The translations under genes and the position numbers were made by a program. The notes below the pieces were generated by a model. That model had not been told where the DNA came from. It was given only the letters and a program-made list of their open reading frames with translations, and searched no databases. A stretch of DNA of 64,000 nucleotides from Eustoma russellianum (lineage: Eukaryota > Streptophyta > Magnoliopsida > Gentianales > Gentianaceae): NCBI GenBank assembly GCA_036186865.1, contig AP025040.1, forward strand, positions 44,952,321 through 45,016,320, written 5' to 3'. Below are positions 44,930-57,289 of the stretch, in pieces (position 1 is the first letter of the stretch; each line of letters begins with the position of its first letter).

Positions 44930-46778
44930 ATTATAAAAAGTTTTTTTGGGACTCAACCGTAGGAACACCCAAAGCTAGGATAATGACCTTTTGCAAATTG
45001 AAAAAAAAATGGCACTATAAACAAGGATGCCATCGGTCCATCAATACCTGCCGTTGCGACGTTGTCCAAATTCATTATTCAACCCGACCTTTCTTCAGAC
45101 AACGCGTGTTGGCCCGACGTCATCATCTCCCTCCTCACCACTAACACCTCCAAGATTAGTTAAACCTTCCAGTTGCATAACCCTTAATTTCGATTTTTCC
45201 AATTAATAGGTGACTCTCTCGTTTTTGAACTCGTTTAATTTTCCTTTTCCTTGTTCATGCTTTGATAGAACGTGAGTTAATCCCTCTTTTGTTTTAGGGA
45301 TTTAATTTTTGTAATAGTAATGTGTTGCAGTTATAATCTGTGGGTTTCTGTTTTATTTGGTGTTTCATGATTTCTTGGTTGACTTAATTGTGACTCTTCT
45401 TCCTTGTTGGCTGAAATCTGCAGCTTTGTATGTGGGTTTTATCAAATCCTTACTCTTGAGCTCCGAAATAGTTGTCAATTAGTCTGGCAATTATGTTTCT
45501 TTTTGGACTTCTGTGTTCATGATTCTTTAGTGCTGGTTAAAAAGTTTGAAATTATCAGTCAGTAGTGAGTAGAGAAATAGGATAACCTTCTCCAAGAAAT
45601 TGTTGTATGGATACACCAAGACTACACTGTAATAGCTGGATTGCTTGAACTTGAAAAATGTCTTGAAGGTGTATCCAATTCTTGTTTGCAGCCTAGTCGT
45701 TTAGCCTGCTTCTTTATCCCTGATTTTGAGTGATATAATCTTACTTTGTCGCACTAAGATTGCATTTGCTTTCCTGTCGTCCCATATGAACAAATGGTAA
45801 ATCACACATCATAACTACTAAGTACTCCTTCCGTCGCAAAGTATAAGTCCACTTCTATTTTTCAACCGTGTAATTTACATTATGTCGAAAAGTCAAAATG
45901 AACTTATATTTTAGGACGGAGGTAGTATGTAGTTTGATTGGAATAAACATTATATTTTGGCAGTTCTTCTAACCAGATAACACTTTAGAATCTTTAGCTT
46001 TCATGATATGTTGAAGTCTGTGTACATTTTAGGCATTCAAACGGTGTTGATTTTGACTGTTTGTGGGAATTATGACTCAATTATTTGTTTGATGGCTGGA
46101 TCTTTTGATTAATGTATCAAAACCAAATTACAAATAGTATAGAGGTGGGGGCAGAGATATAGAATTGTTTGGAGGTATGTTTCTGTTCCTATCTTAATTA
46201 CGCTGGCGTATCCTGTCCAGAAGCAAATATAAGACAATTAACCGTTCCCTGTTGTAGTGCTTGTGCAAAATTGACAATGTCCAGTACATTTCTGAAACAA
46301 TTCCTCTATCTCCAGGGTTGCTGATGATCTGATCGTGGTGGAGCTGACAAGGAAGCGCTCAAGGTGGCAGTGGATCATTCCCATGGGTGTAGATTTGCTT
46401 CCAATATGTAATTTGGACTCATCTTTCACAATCACCTACCAGGGGACCCATATGTAGCCCAGATCATGTTGACAAGCACCTATACACCCAAGGCAGATAT
46501 CCACATCCACCGCGAGCACTTCCTTGCCAGCGCCACGCAAATGGTTACATTTGATTCTCAGCATTTTGTTCCACTTCAATAGAGCAGGATGCTCAAAGAA
46601 GTTGAAGTCGTAGATGAGGATTTTCAGAAGTTACTTTTATTTGCCCATGGCTTGAGTCTTGCAGAACCTTCACAGCCTCCTTCTATTTGCCCACCCACTC
46701 CCCACCCCCCTTGTTTCTGTTTCAACATATTCCCTCCTATTCAATTCTTATTTTTGTATCGTAGAGTGTGCTGAGGTG
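44930..46778 (+). promoter_or_regulatory. Upstream and leader region of the coiled-coil gene
   Basis: A plausible 5' UTR donor, AATTAATAG|GTGACT, lies near 45208. An intron-end-like TTTTTGTATCGTAG lies at 46751-46764, 15 bp before the start codon. A Stowaway element is at 45825-45925. The stretch 46290-46590 has open frames on the plus strand (for example one with IMLTSTYTPKADIHIHREHF) that I do not recognise; they may be remnants of another gene. Confidence 0.4.
45825..45925. mobile_element. Stowaway MITE
   Basis: 101 bp, TA on both sides (45823-45824 and 45926-45927). Termini are CTCCTTCCGTCGCAAAGTAT and ATATTTTAGGACGGAGGTAG, the typical Stowaway CTCC.TCCGTCC ends. Confidence 0.85.
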
Positions 46779-49403
46779 ATGGCAGCACAGGATGATATCA
46801 GCCTTGTAGCATTGAATTCCCATATAAGCCAGATGGAAAATGACTGGAAACTGGAGATGGAACGAAACCAAGCTAAAGTGGACGCTTTGCAAGCGAAAAT
46901 TTTGACTGTAAAAGAGCATGTTCAAGGCTCAGGTGAAAATTCCAAGGAGTTAGACATTCTTTGGCAGAGAGTCAAAATTGCTGCAACTGTATTTACATAC
47001 CTGACATCCAAAGCTCGAGTAATGGCTGTTCCTCATCTGGCTCATGCATCTTGTGGAATACAACAATTAGATGGGGTGGGTCTTGTCGACAAAGAAGGTG
47101 TGCCATTATCCGGGTGGACAAGTACTGTAGATCTTTCGTCTTTTCGGCAGGTAGATGATGAATCCTGGTCTAAACTTGCTAGTCAGAATGACTATCTGGA
47201 TGAGAATGATGGAGCTTATACAAGTGGGTTGCTAGATAGTGTACAGATGGTCACTGATGTTATGGAAGGTCTTGTAAAGAGGGTACTAATGGCTGAATCT
47301 GAAACTGCTACAGAAAAGGAGAAGGTTACAATAGGTCAAGAAGAAATTAGAAGGAAAGGCCTCCAAGTTGAGAACATGTCTGTGAAATTAGAAGAAATGG
47401 AAAGATTTGCTGTAGATACAAATTCTGTTTTAAATGACTTGAAGCAAAGGGTTGAAGATTTGGTTCAGGAAACTTCTAGACAAAGGCTACGAGCTTCAGA
47501 GAATGAGCAGGAGCTTACTCGTGTAAAGCGTGATTTTGATTCGTTGAAATCCTACGTCAGTGGTCTTATTAGTGTTAGAGAAACACTTCTGTCATCAGAA
47601 AAGCAGTTCCAAACTATTGAGAGGCTCTTTGAACGGTAAGATAATTTTGTTTTCTCGTTGTGGTTACGTTGTAATATTTCTGTTTATATGATGGTGTTGG
47701 CTTTTATCTTTTTACTGAATGCGATAGGTACAAAAATGTCTGGCAGAGAAACTTGTCTTTTCGAGTCCAATCTTTTCTATTAGTTCCTTCCTTTCCAAGT
47801 TGGTTCTGTAGCTTGTTTAGCCAGGTTTTGCTTGCGGAAGTAATTGAATCAGCTTGTGAGGACTTGAAAAGAGAAATGTATCACCTCCTTGTGACATGCT
47901 GATTAGAGCTTTTCTCGTTTGTTAGAGGCACTTCAGCTGTCCTAAAAATGTAAAGAGTTCAGGACCAAAGACATATCTTTTGCTTCTAAAGGGCAACGTA
48001 GTACATTGAAGCATTTCAACCTACACAGGATTCTGGGAACGGTTGGGCCATCAAGCCTGTTATACGAAGTCATACCTTATATTTTTAGGAGAGACTGTTT
48101 TCATGGCTCAAACATGTGATATTTGGTCACATGTTGGCAGCTTTTATTGGTGTGTCAATGCTCCGTTTCTGTGGTTAAAAGATTCTAAATAATTGAAGGT
48201 TTTGCTTTTACATTTTACTTTTGTTGGACATTCAGCTAGTTAAGATTAAGAGAATCTGTGTGTTCCGTCTGGTTCATTATGGGTCATCGGGAAACAACCT
48301 CTATGTGTTTTTAACACAAGGATATGGTTGCATACATCCGACCTCTGCCATAGACTGGAGCCTGTAAGGCTTGTTGTGTATTTTTGGTTCGTTTCCTGAT
48401 CCATTCCTATCTGTGTTCCATGTTCTCCTCCTTATTTCATGTCCTGCCATATCATAATCGTTGTTTATTTGCATACTCATCACATGTACAAACTTCGGGA
48501 TTAGATATGTGATCACAGTTAGCATGTGCCCATGCATTGTTTATTTGCATACTCATTACGGGTACAAAAACCTGGGGCATACGTGATCATAGTTTTCATG
48601 CGCCTATGCACGAGTTCAATCAATTATAAGTTGGAACTTTTATTGAGTTCATTGTTGGGAAAGGTGACATTTTCAATGGGCTGTTTGACATGACAGTAGA
48701 GTTTTTAAGCTTTTGGGTATTACCACCAACCATAGTTCTATACTTAGGAGCTTTGACCGGCAACTTAACACAAGTTGCTGTCAGAGAGAATATCACGCCG
48801 GGGAGCCGAGGTTTTTTAAGACGGTGTCCCTTGACCTTTGTTATGGGTCATCGAAAAACAACCTCTTTGTGTTTCTAACATATGGGTATGATTGTATACA
48901 TCCGAGCCTTTCATACACCGCTATAAGCGGGAACCTCTAAGGCAATGGGCAATGGGGTAATGTTGTTATTGTCGTCATCCCTTAACCTTATATCTAGTTT
49001 AACCAGATAGAATACAACAATATGTCCAATTTAAGAGAAAGGAACGTTAAAATACTTCTTGGTTCTTAAGAGAGGAGAAAAGGATAAACAAATCGGGAAC
49101 AGTTTCATGTTTTGAATGTTTTTGAGCATTCGTGGACACTAGTAGTTCCAGTGCCCATTTCATTATCTATGCGTCTTTCCTTTCTTAGTTTGGGAATCTT
49201 GACAGTAAATATGGTTTTGATTAAACAGGTTAGTGGAAAAGACGACCCACTTGGAGAACGAGAAGATGCAGAAAGATGCAGAGGTTAAGAAACTTATGGA
49301 AGAGAATGTTAGACTCAGTTCTTTACTTGACAAGAAAGAGGCCCAACTTTTGGCCATGAACGAGCAATGCAAGGTTATGGCACTCAGTGCGTCAAGGATT
49401 TAA
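46779..49403 (+). CDS. Plant coiled-coil protein of unknown function (2 exons, 343 aa)
   Basis: Exons 46779-47635 and 49229-49403, joined by a GT-AG intron at phase 2 (1032 nt including TAA). Residues 1-50 and about 190-343 are rich in E, K, Q and L with heptad-like spacing, so two coiled coils are likely, separated by a less charged part with GVPLSGWTSTVDLSSF near 110. The C-terminus runs ENVRLSSLLDKKEAQLLAMN and ends QCKVMALSASRI. There is no signal peptide or membrane helix. I recall plant homologues annotated only as myosin-heavy-chain-like or adapter-type coiled-coil proteins, possibly Arabidopsis At2g17990, which would fit the WUS-locus order. The start was chosen after an intron-like CGTAG; upstream in-frame ATGs sit in low-complexity proline-rich sequence. 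The intron contains two family A SINEs. Confidence 0.85.
48265..48375 (+). repeat. Family A SINE fragment in an intron
   Basis: Contains CATTATGGGTCATCGGGAAAC, TATGGTTGCATACATCCGACC and GAGCCTGTAAGGC. Confidence 0.65.
48835..48970 (+). repeat. Family A SINE in an intron
   Basis: Contains TTATGGGTCATCGAAAAAC, CTTTGTGTTTCTAACATATG, GTATACATCCGAGCC, GGGAACCTCTAAGGC and a TAATGTTGTTATTG tail. Confidence 0.7.
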
Positions 49404-49617
49404 GTCAGAAGGTTTTAGTTCTTGATGTCAATCTTCTCATCTGCTGATAGTTGTTGATTATTTCCATCACTTTGAAATTTTTATGGGGCATTCTGCTATC
49501 TGACTCCTTAAGGAGAGGTTTAGACTCCCATTTAGTGTTGCAGGAGTTGTAATCCTTTGATTGATACTTTCTGAATTGACATGTCAACTTGCTTGTTTTC
49601 TGCAATGCACTTAACTC

Positions 49618-50089
49618 GGAGCGTTTGGTTCGTATTTGGGTATCGAAATCAGAATCGGAAATGAGTATGACACTGTACGAGTTTGAGAGTAAAAGTCATA
49701 TTTGTTTGGTTTGGAACTGGGAATGGGTATTGATTGAGATTTACGGTGTTTGGAATGTATCGGAATTGAAATGGGTATCGAAGGTGGATGGCCGGAAAAA
49801 TTTGACCGGCAGGCAGTGGACGGCGGCGTTGACCGGCAGGGGCCTTTGACCATGGGGAGGTCAGTAGGGGCAGCCGGAGTGAGTTGAAGGTGGTCAAATT
49901 CATAACCCCATTCTTCTAATATTGAAAGACAAAGGAGGAGCTAGTATATCAAAAAACGATATACATCACCAAATACTATGGTAACAATTCGAAACTCATA
50001 TCCCTAGTTTTAACAACCAAACAACCTATATGGATTTGGAGGCCCTCCAAACTCATACCTTTAATGAAGAAATTATCAACCAAACACCC
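49618..50089. mobile_element. PIF/Harbinger-like MITE, second copy type
   Basis: 472 bp. Termini GGAGCGTTTGGTT and ..AACCAAACACCC, flanked by CTC on both sides (49615-49617 and 50090-50092). The ATATCAAAAAACGATAT and GACCGGCAGGCAGTGGACGG-type interior parallels the element at 44554. Confidence 0.6.
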
Positions 50090-50164
50090 CTCGTTATTGG
50101 TTATAGTAAATATCTGGGTTCGTTTTTCTAGCAAGGCAAATGCAATCTTTTTAAGAAAACATTT

Positions 50165-50470
50165 TCTTTGATGAGGGAGTGGGTTCTCCCCTACCTGTAC
50201 CAGAGGCCCCTTAGCCAGATGAGATGTAAATCGAGGGATGTGCTCCACCGGCAGCCCTGCAAAGGGAGAGGACACTCGAGACTCAGCCAGCCCAGAGGCA
50301 ACCCTTGTTGAAATCCCTGCAAAGGGAGAGGACACTCGAGACTCAGCCAGCCCAGAGGCAACCCTTGTAATATTTCAACAAGGATTGTCTCCACACGGAC
50401 TCGAACTCGGGACGTCGGGATTCTAACCCTAATCACCTTTGCCATTTACCACTGGACTATGCCCCTGGGG
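50165..50470 (-). repeat. tRNA-derived SINE with internal 60-bp duplication
   Basis: On the minus strand the head reads GGGCATAGTCCAGTGGTAAA (A box) then CCCGAGTTCGAGTCCGTG (B box). The block starting CCCTGCAAAGGGAGAGG occurs twice at exactly 60-bp spacing (50255 and 50315). Confidence 0.75.
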
Positions 50471-50500
50471 GCTAAGAAAACATTTTCTCTTTATACATTA

Positions 50501-50590
50501 CTTCTTCTGTCTTAAAAATATTGTCAGACTTTTCAATATAATGTATATTACGTTATGTTAAAAAGTCAATAATATTTTGGAAGGAGTGAG
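50501..50590. mobile_element. Stowaway-like MITE, decayed
   Basis: CTTCTTCTGTCTTAAAAATA and AATATTTTGGAAGGAGTGAG are imperfect inverted ends. TA is present only at the left. Confidence 0.5.
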
Positions 50591-51569
50591 TTTTGCTTAC
50601 GGACGTAAGGACGTCATCGAAAAAACCAGTTTTTGGCTTGTATATGTCGTGAGTTTAAGGGATTCTGATCTGGTCTGCATTGCAATGACATAAATATAGT
50701 CTGGGACGTTACCAAAAAATTGATTTATAATTATCTATGTAAATATTCTGCAATTATAGCAGATTTTATGTAGCTTAGGAAAGATACGTAGTTGGACAAG
50801 TTCCTTGTAAACAGCGTGCAACAGATAGCACAGATTATTAGTCTATATTTTTGACGGCCGAACTACAGCAATGAACAACGATCTTGCTGCTTCATTTTGC
50901 AATTTTATCTATTCAAATTTCTTTTTTAGTCAATATACAATCTTTCTTCACTTTAGAATATGACATAATAATGTAACATGAGTTCCAGGGATTATTTCTT
51001 TATTTCTATATTTCTTTTATAATTGGTATATCCGTCATTAAGTTCTTCTTTCTAAATTGTCTGCCATTAAACTAAGCCCCTTACATAAAAAAGGAAAAAG
51101 AAATCGAAGGCCCTGCATCCTAGCTTATCTATTTCATCAGAACTTAAGCTTCACGTCTTATTAGTATCTGGTTTAGCTGTTTCATGAGTTTCATCAACAT
51201 AACATTAGTTACATAAATCGTCTCTAAGTAAAGTTACAATCACTAACTACCACAACAGAACATAGAATTTACTGGCCTATGGGGTAGACCTTCAACCCTT
51301 TGTCCTGAATCCAGGTCACAGGTCCAGCACCCACATTCAATCACTTCAGCTCTCACACCTGTAATTGAACTAAAACACCGACGCCTACAAAATTTCAAAA
51401 TTTTTCCTTTTTTAATGAATTCTTGAAACAATATATAACTCCGTCCCAGCCCAGACTTCTGTATTATGTGACTAATAAACTCTAGACACACGCTTTGCTC
51501 CAAGTTTGGAACGAATTCTGCGAAAGGACATGTTCTAGAAAATTTTCCATGTTGTACTACATACGCACA
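50591..51569. other. No gene seen
   Basis: No recognisable gene or repeat family. Confidence 0.4.
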
Positions 51570-51800
51570 CCCTTCCTTGACTTTGGAATATGATAGAATA
51601 AAACAAAATGACCTACTAAATTGGCTACGCTTCTTATATTATAAAGTAACAGTTGATCGACACAGCTTGACGCAATTTTCATTATGAACCATCGGAAAAC
51701 CTCTGTGTGTTTCTAATACATGAGTATGGTTGTGTACATAGGACCCCCGAACCCACCATAGACAGGAGCCTCTAAGACAATAGGGTAATGTTGTATTACG
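51570..51800 (+). repeat. Family A SINE
   Basis: Nearly complete copy. It has GACTTTGGAATATGATAGAAT, ACTAAATTGGCTACGC, CAGTTGATCGACACAGC, ACGCAATTTTCATTATG, GGGTAATGTTG and the GAGCCTCTAAGAC block. Confidence 0.75.
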
Positions 51801-52781
51801 CCCCCAAAAAAATCTTGCACCCCAAAACATGTGGGTTCCAGGTGTGAAGGCTAAAGTTCTAACCTCATTTTATTCCTGCGATTTCGTTACAGGAAGAAGA
51901 ACTTGGCATTCTTAATTTCCATTTCCTCCACAAGAATAGAAGGTTAAAGTAAAGAGGGTCTTCCTGATTCCAACTCTTGAAATCTTTTATCCATTAAAAT
52001 ATTTAGAAGAGTTCAAAGAGTGCTAAAACAAGAAAATATTAAGAAGGTTTGAAGAGGGGGGGGGGGGGGGGGGGGGGGGGAAGAGACCAGCTTAGAGAAA
52101 ACAATAATCATAAACAGCATTATGCTACGTTCATGTCAAAACAGCCAAACCATCAATTGCATACTAAATCAAAATCACCTCTTGAGTTAGAAGAATCATA
52201 ATTGCCCCTACATCAAAATTTTTAATTGTCTTCCACCCTTGAAAAAATTGAACTTCTACTCAACAACTCTTGAAAACCATCATGGAAGATGTTCACTTCC
52301 TTGTAGGTGGCACAACATCCCTACTATCCATGACCAGCCTGGGGACATGGGAAACTGGTAAGGAACTTCTTCAAAGAGAGGCCAAAAACAAGCATGTAAA
52401 AAAACCTCTTTGGTAAGGAACCATATATCCTTTCTCCATTTCTTTTCTTTACAGATTAAAAGCATGTTCATGTAACCGAAAATAGAAAGAGACATCCTCA
52501 CATCAGTTTTACAGCACAAAAAGGGGCCATCAGCCATCAAAATTTAGGTTTCCACCGATCATGAAGTATAAAGAAAGTTAAAACGAATAAGCTCAAAGTT
52601 TGATAAAAAAGAAACAAGAACCCGAAGGGAACATCAATCTTTTTACTTCAAGGACTGTACCTTTTTACTTCAAAAGGGGATATCAAACATTTAAGCAACA
52701 CATTGGAATTCAGAAGATGTGTACATATATATACGTATTTTTGGTCAGACGAGAGAGGAAAAGACAAATGTGCTGCAACTA
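51801..52781. other. No gene seen; contains a 25-bp G run
   Basis: Poly-G at 52056-52080, the longest homopolymer in the window. The open frame at 52280-52540 on the minus strand lacks features. Confidence 0.45.
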
Positions 52782-53612
52782 TATCTTCATCCTAGCCTCC
52801 AACTGCTCAAACATTGCGACATTTTGAAGCATGTCAGGGTTATCGTGAACCTGCACAAAATCTAACAACGAAATGAAAACCAATTAAGTTAAAGGTGAGG
52901 AACACAAACATGGACGCATACCTGACATAGCTTACCCGAGCAGGTACATGCTCAAGATGTGAGACTCATCCTGCAGATGTGAATGAAAATATTGCTTATC
53001 TTGGTGTTTACATGATAGGAGGGAGAAAAGAAAAGAAAAAGGAGGAAGAAAAGAATCATACCCATAAAAAGTAATATTCAGCTAGTAAAGATATTTTGTC
53101 TTTTAACTGAAAGACTGATCAAATCCTTATCAGTTGAAAAGAAAACAGCTTAGCCACATCCTACTATGAGTATTTCAACCAATATCAGAAATGCAGATAA
53201 AGAGCTATTCATTAATAAAACACCAAAAGAAAGCTAATTTAGCATTCAACAATATGGTTGTTCTTACAAGTACCATGTCTAAATGGATGTGATAACTCTG
53301 GCAATCCCGTCAACCTATTGTTGGGTGTCCCCATGAATTGCAGCAGTTCAGCAAATGTTACTAAGATTCTATAAATTCACAGAAGACTCAATAGTGAAGT
53401 AGACAAATCTGCATACAGATGCACTCTTTTAGATTTTGGATTTGATAATGCTCCTGAAAGAAAATCCAAGTTACTGGTGAAGTGAGCAAGTATGCATTAG
53501 TCTTCAGAAATGCATCTCAATTCAGATGCTCCTTGAAAATCACAAATCTGAACTTGAAGCAATTACTCTTTACCCAACGAAGCTGCGAATGCAGTCTTCC
53601 ATCAATGAGGCC
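52782..53612 (-). other. Possible terminal exons of an unrecognised gene
   Basis: Three splice-like blocks on the minus strand. Block 53612-53581: CAG|GCCTCATTGATGG..TTGG|GTAAAG. Block about 52974-52940: GCAG|GATGAGTC..TCGG|GTAAGC. Block about 52850-52782: GCAG|GTTCACG, reading DNPDMLQNVAMFEQLEARMK before a TAG. Reading phases agree between the first two but not into the last, so the gene model is unproven. It could be a decayed gene or the end of an unspliced non-coding transcript. Confidence 0.25.
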
Positions 53613-55460
53613 TGTATTTACATGGTAACCAACTCTATACATATTAGATTTAGCATTCTATAAGAAAACATTTTACAAGAGATTAGTTTACATGCTTCGA
53701 TTAAGTTGTCACGTAAGGAGCAGTAAATTACACAGACCTCCAATCTACTACTTGTATGAGCCAAGGCATCCAAGTAGAAAATTTTCTTTTTGTTTTAATA
53801 CCTACCCACCATTCATATGCAAATAAAAAAGTAATGATGTGAGTGCATCAACATTGACCTGTAATCTATAAGATGTGAACCAGAACATATGACCCATAAA
53901 AGAGATTTGTCCTTCGTTCTTCGAAAACATTCTTGTGTTGGCCAAAATAATCAAAAGTAGAACAAATTCAGCAATATGCTTAGAGAGACCATTAAGAAAA
54001 AATTTCCATAGATCATCCCTCAACTATTTTGTACACCTCAGCAGTTCAGTAGATGACTAAAATAAGACAAACCCTACAGCAAGGAGATACCATTATCAAA
54101 GTGGTTTTGCCGACATGGTTGGGTTCATAGAAAGGAACTTGTGAGTTGGCTACTTAAAACTGGCAGAAATGCGCCCAAAACACATTTATGCACTAGAGCC
54201 TTCAAGATTTTGAAACCAATATAGAATTTTTCAGAAATATATAAATCAGCATACCTCTAAAGCAAGAAGTACACTTAGGCGGTTGCAATGATTTTTATAT
54301 CTGGATAATGGAAAGCTGATCCTGAGACAATTTGACTGGCATTAATTAGGTCAGCTGGATTTTTTATACCAATTAAACTTCAGAAGAGAAATATATCTCA
54401 ACTGTATCTCTAGCTATACAAAATGCATACACAATTAGATGTCGATATGGTACTCCCTGGATACTTAATTGAAACTTGAATGGTCATTTGGAAAAACCTT
54501 TCCTAGATTAAACTCAAGTACGACCAATTTTTACTATAATACTTCTATCTTTTTTTACTTACACTGGTCTTCCATCTTTATAGCCTTCACAGGATTCTTG
54601 ACTTATAACAGTCTACTAGAATACAGTAATTCTGAGTTCAAGAATTCAACTAAGCTTAAAACTAAAGGTCAAATCATAAGCTTAAAACTACTGGATCCTT
54701 CATAACAAAATCTTAACTAAATTGTAGTCAGAGGAGGAACCTCTAGGCTCTAGCAATGATATGCTTCCAAGCAACCAAAAAAAACAAACTTCGGGTCGGA
54801 TTATGCTGAATGATAATCCTTTTCCAAATGGAGTGTTAATTCCACATGTTCTATTTTATCATTCTACTATTCCACGGCGTTTTAGTCCTAACTAAAAATC
54901 ATCCTTACTAATCTTCAATCAATAAGAATACCATAGTGGTAGTAAAAGAGAGGCCTATCCATTTGTCTATTTGTTGGTTCAGAAGTCGGAACTCTAACAG
55001 TTACTCGTGGACCATAATTCCATAAACTACTAATTCATCCCTAACCAGTAAGGGATACACAAATGGGGCTGGGTCCCTCTTCCATGTCTACTATCATAAC
55101 TAATGGTTGGTCTATGCTACCATAAAATTACTGAACGTCTAGAGATGCCACTGAGCCTAAAAATTAAGTTACGCGTATAAGCGCACCACTTAAATAGTAA
55201 TGGTAGAACAACTACAAATTTATGCATGAGAAAAAAAAAATAGTTTGGATCAAGACTACTGAATACAACAAGTTTTACGACACTGTTAAACGTAGTCATT
55301 CTCATGTAACATTTTTTTTAGAGCATAATGACAACTTCAGGCCAACTTTACTGAATATTGCTGACGAACTGTCATATTCGAACATGTCAATCCTATACAA
55401 GGAATTACGAGGTATCTAAGAGAAATCCAGGAAGCATTGGCTTACATTTCTGACTATCAT
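53613..55460. other. No gene seen
   Basis: Downstream of CDC20. Directly after the stop codon, AAAT|GTAAGC near 55440 could be a 3' UTR splice donor. No repeat family recognised. Confidence 0.4.
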
Positions 55461-56843
55461 TCAACGTATGCGGTTCAGGTGAGGAAATGGCTCACTTCTC
55501 GTCTTTGGTGAATGTTTGCCAACTTGAGGAGTTCCAAAAACATTCCAAAACCTGAGAGTTTCATCTCCTGCTGCAGATGCAACTGTACATCCATCTGGAC
55601 TCTGAGCCATATAGAGAACCCTGGATGTATGGCCAGCCAGCTCTGCTATCTTCACCATTGAAGAGTATTTCCATAAAGTAAGCTGGTTTTGAATAAAACC
55701 GTGAGAACTCAGCAATTCCCGCTCATTCTTATTCCAAAGCAGAGAACACACTTGTGATCCAGTGTCGACTGAATTCAAACAGGCACCAGTGAGTGTGTTC
55801 CAAAACTTGATGCATTTATCACCTCCTCCTCCACCAGAGGCCAGTAAATTACCCTGAAATGGACACCAAGCAAGAGCCCTGACAGCGGCTGTATGATCAT
55901 CTAACCTGTGAATCCATTGGGTTGAGGCGTTGGAAGAAGCCGTTGATATATCCCAAATGTGGAGGAGATTGTCATTCCCACCACTGGCTAATTGCCGGCC
56001 GGAGGCTGACCATTTCAGGCCACAGACTTCTTGATGATGTCCTCTGTATGTTTCAACTATGTGTTCTCGGATCCTTACATCATTATTAAATATCATACCA
56101 TCCATTCCTCCAGTTGTTAAGATGTGATTGTTCCAGTCCAATGAACCGACGCGTGATTGATGCCCGCCTTTCAAGTTTCTTAGCTGTCTATTTGATATAG
56201 AATCCCAAAGCTGAACATGGGAATTGTTGAGACCGACAGCAATATGCTGTCCATCAGGAGCCCACTTGACACTAGTTACAGGCCCATTTTCTTCATCAAT
56301 AATGACCAGCTCTGAGGTTGCACCACTAGCACCATCCCAGAAATACACAGTATTTCCAAGGGCGATAGAGAGGATATTGTTGCTACCCCAATCTAATAGA
56401 TTCAAGTAGTAATCGTCGATAATATCAGGAGCATCCAGTGTCCTCTCAGGAGTCTGGGGTATATAACGGCGAGGCTTTGTGGGCTTGGATGGGATTGTAG
56501 TGGTGGCGTATTCTGTTCGGAATGCATCCATAGGTGTGGGTGGTTTGTTCTTGAATGCTAGTATCCTGGTCCTGTTCATGTTGAGGCTTTCTGCCAGAAT
56601 CTTCCGATACGCCTCTCTAGATGGTGTGCTAACACCAGGGTTTTCCTTACCTTTTCTCCCTTCTGTAACCATGTAGTGTGCGTAGTCCATATCCATAGCT
56701 GATCGATTTGGTATGAACCTATCCAAGTTTTCCCGACAAGGATGCTTCCGGATAATTTGTTCTTGGAGAGGATAATTATAACGCGATTTTCTCTTGTTGG
56801 AAGATGCGGAGGAGAAGGGTGAATTCACAGATCCTGCATCCAT
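55461..56843 (-). CDS. CDC20: CDC20 (APC/C activator, WD40), single exon, 460 aa
   Basis: An uninterrupted frame from ATG (56843) to TGA. Residues 41-47 DRFIPNR form the C-box that docks on APC/C, followed by SAMDMDYAHY. RRYIPQTPERTLDAPDI (about 130-146) leads into seven WD repeats (about 150-440) with blade motifs such as VGLNNSHVQLWD, ASGGNDNLLHIWD and VASAAGDETLRFWNVFG. The C-terminus is NRIR, the IR tail that binds TPR subunits. CDC20 selects mitotic substrates for APC/C and is the target of the spindle checkpoint. Length and motifs match plant CDC20, and no lesion is visible. The lack of introns is notable because I recall Arabidopsis CDC20.1 as intron-containing; a retrocopy is possible but no poly-A tail or target duplication was seen. 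Confidence 0.95.
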   Translation of the reverse strand: MDAGSVNSPFSSASSNKRKSRYNYPLQEQIIRKHPCRENLDRFIPNRSAMDMDYAHYMVTEGRKGKENPGVSTPSREAYRKILAESLNMNRTRILAFKNKPPTPMDAFRTEYATTTIPSKPTKPRRYIPQTPERTLDAPDIIDDYYLNLLDWGSNNILSIALGNTVYFWDGASGATSELVIIDEENGPVTSVKWAPDGQHIAVGLNNSHVQLWDSISNRQLRNLKGGHQSRVGSLDWNNHILTTGGMDGMIFNNDVRIREHIVETYRGHHQEVCGLKWSASGRQLASGGNDNLLHIWDISTASSNASTQWIHRLDDHTAAVRALAWCPFQGNLLASGGGGGDKCIKFWNTLTGACLNSVDTGSQVCSLLWNKNERELLSSHGFIQNQLTLWKYSSMVKIAELAGHTSRVLYMAQSPDGCTVASAAGDETLRFWNVFGTPQVGKHSPKTRSEPFPHLNRIR

Positions 56844-57289
56844 GGATTAGGGCAAAAGTTAACGAAGATATCGTCAAGATGGGTGGGAGTGTTTATTCTA
56901 CCAGCAACTGCCAGAAAATAAACAAGAAAACAAGCCTGCAAATAGGTTAGCGCAAAACTTAACAAAAATAAACAAGACAATAAACCTGTAAATAGATCAA
57001 AAGCAAGTTAATAGAATGGGTAAACAGAAACACAGCAATTAAAAGAAAGAATAAAGAGAAAAAAAAAAAGAGCCGATCAGAGAGCCAAGTTTTGCAGAGG
57101 GCAAGAGAAGAGACGACGGCAGAATGGAGATCGGAGAAAGACTGAAGGGTTAAGATCTTGAAGAAATTTATCAGCCGAGTTCGCTTGCAATGGAAAGTCG
57201 GTCTAGAATTTCCGGCAACGGCTATATACTTTTTTCCTATTTCTTTTTCTATTTAGAAAGTCGTTCTAGGATTTTCAAAAAGGAAAGAA
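56844..57289 (-). promoter_or_regulatory. CDC20 upstream region
   Basis: Contains a purine-rich stretch on the plus strand (57040-57070). No firm promoter element identified. The foldback element begins about 450 bp upstream of the start codon. Confidence 0.35.

Noticed and set aside
46589..46778. Upstream start codons of the coiled-coil gene
   Set aside because: The added residues are low-complexity and proline-rich, and an intron-end-like TTTTTGTATCGTAG separates them from the conserved part.
50165..50470. A real tRNA gene, because A and B boxes are present
   Set aside because: No tRNA cloverleaf can be formed. The boxes belong to a SINE head fused to a longer body.
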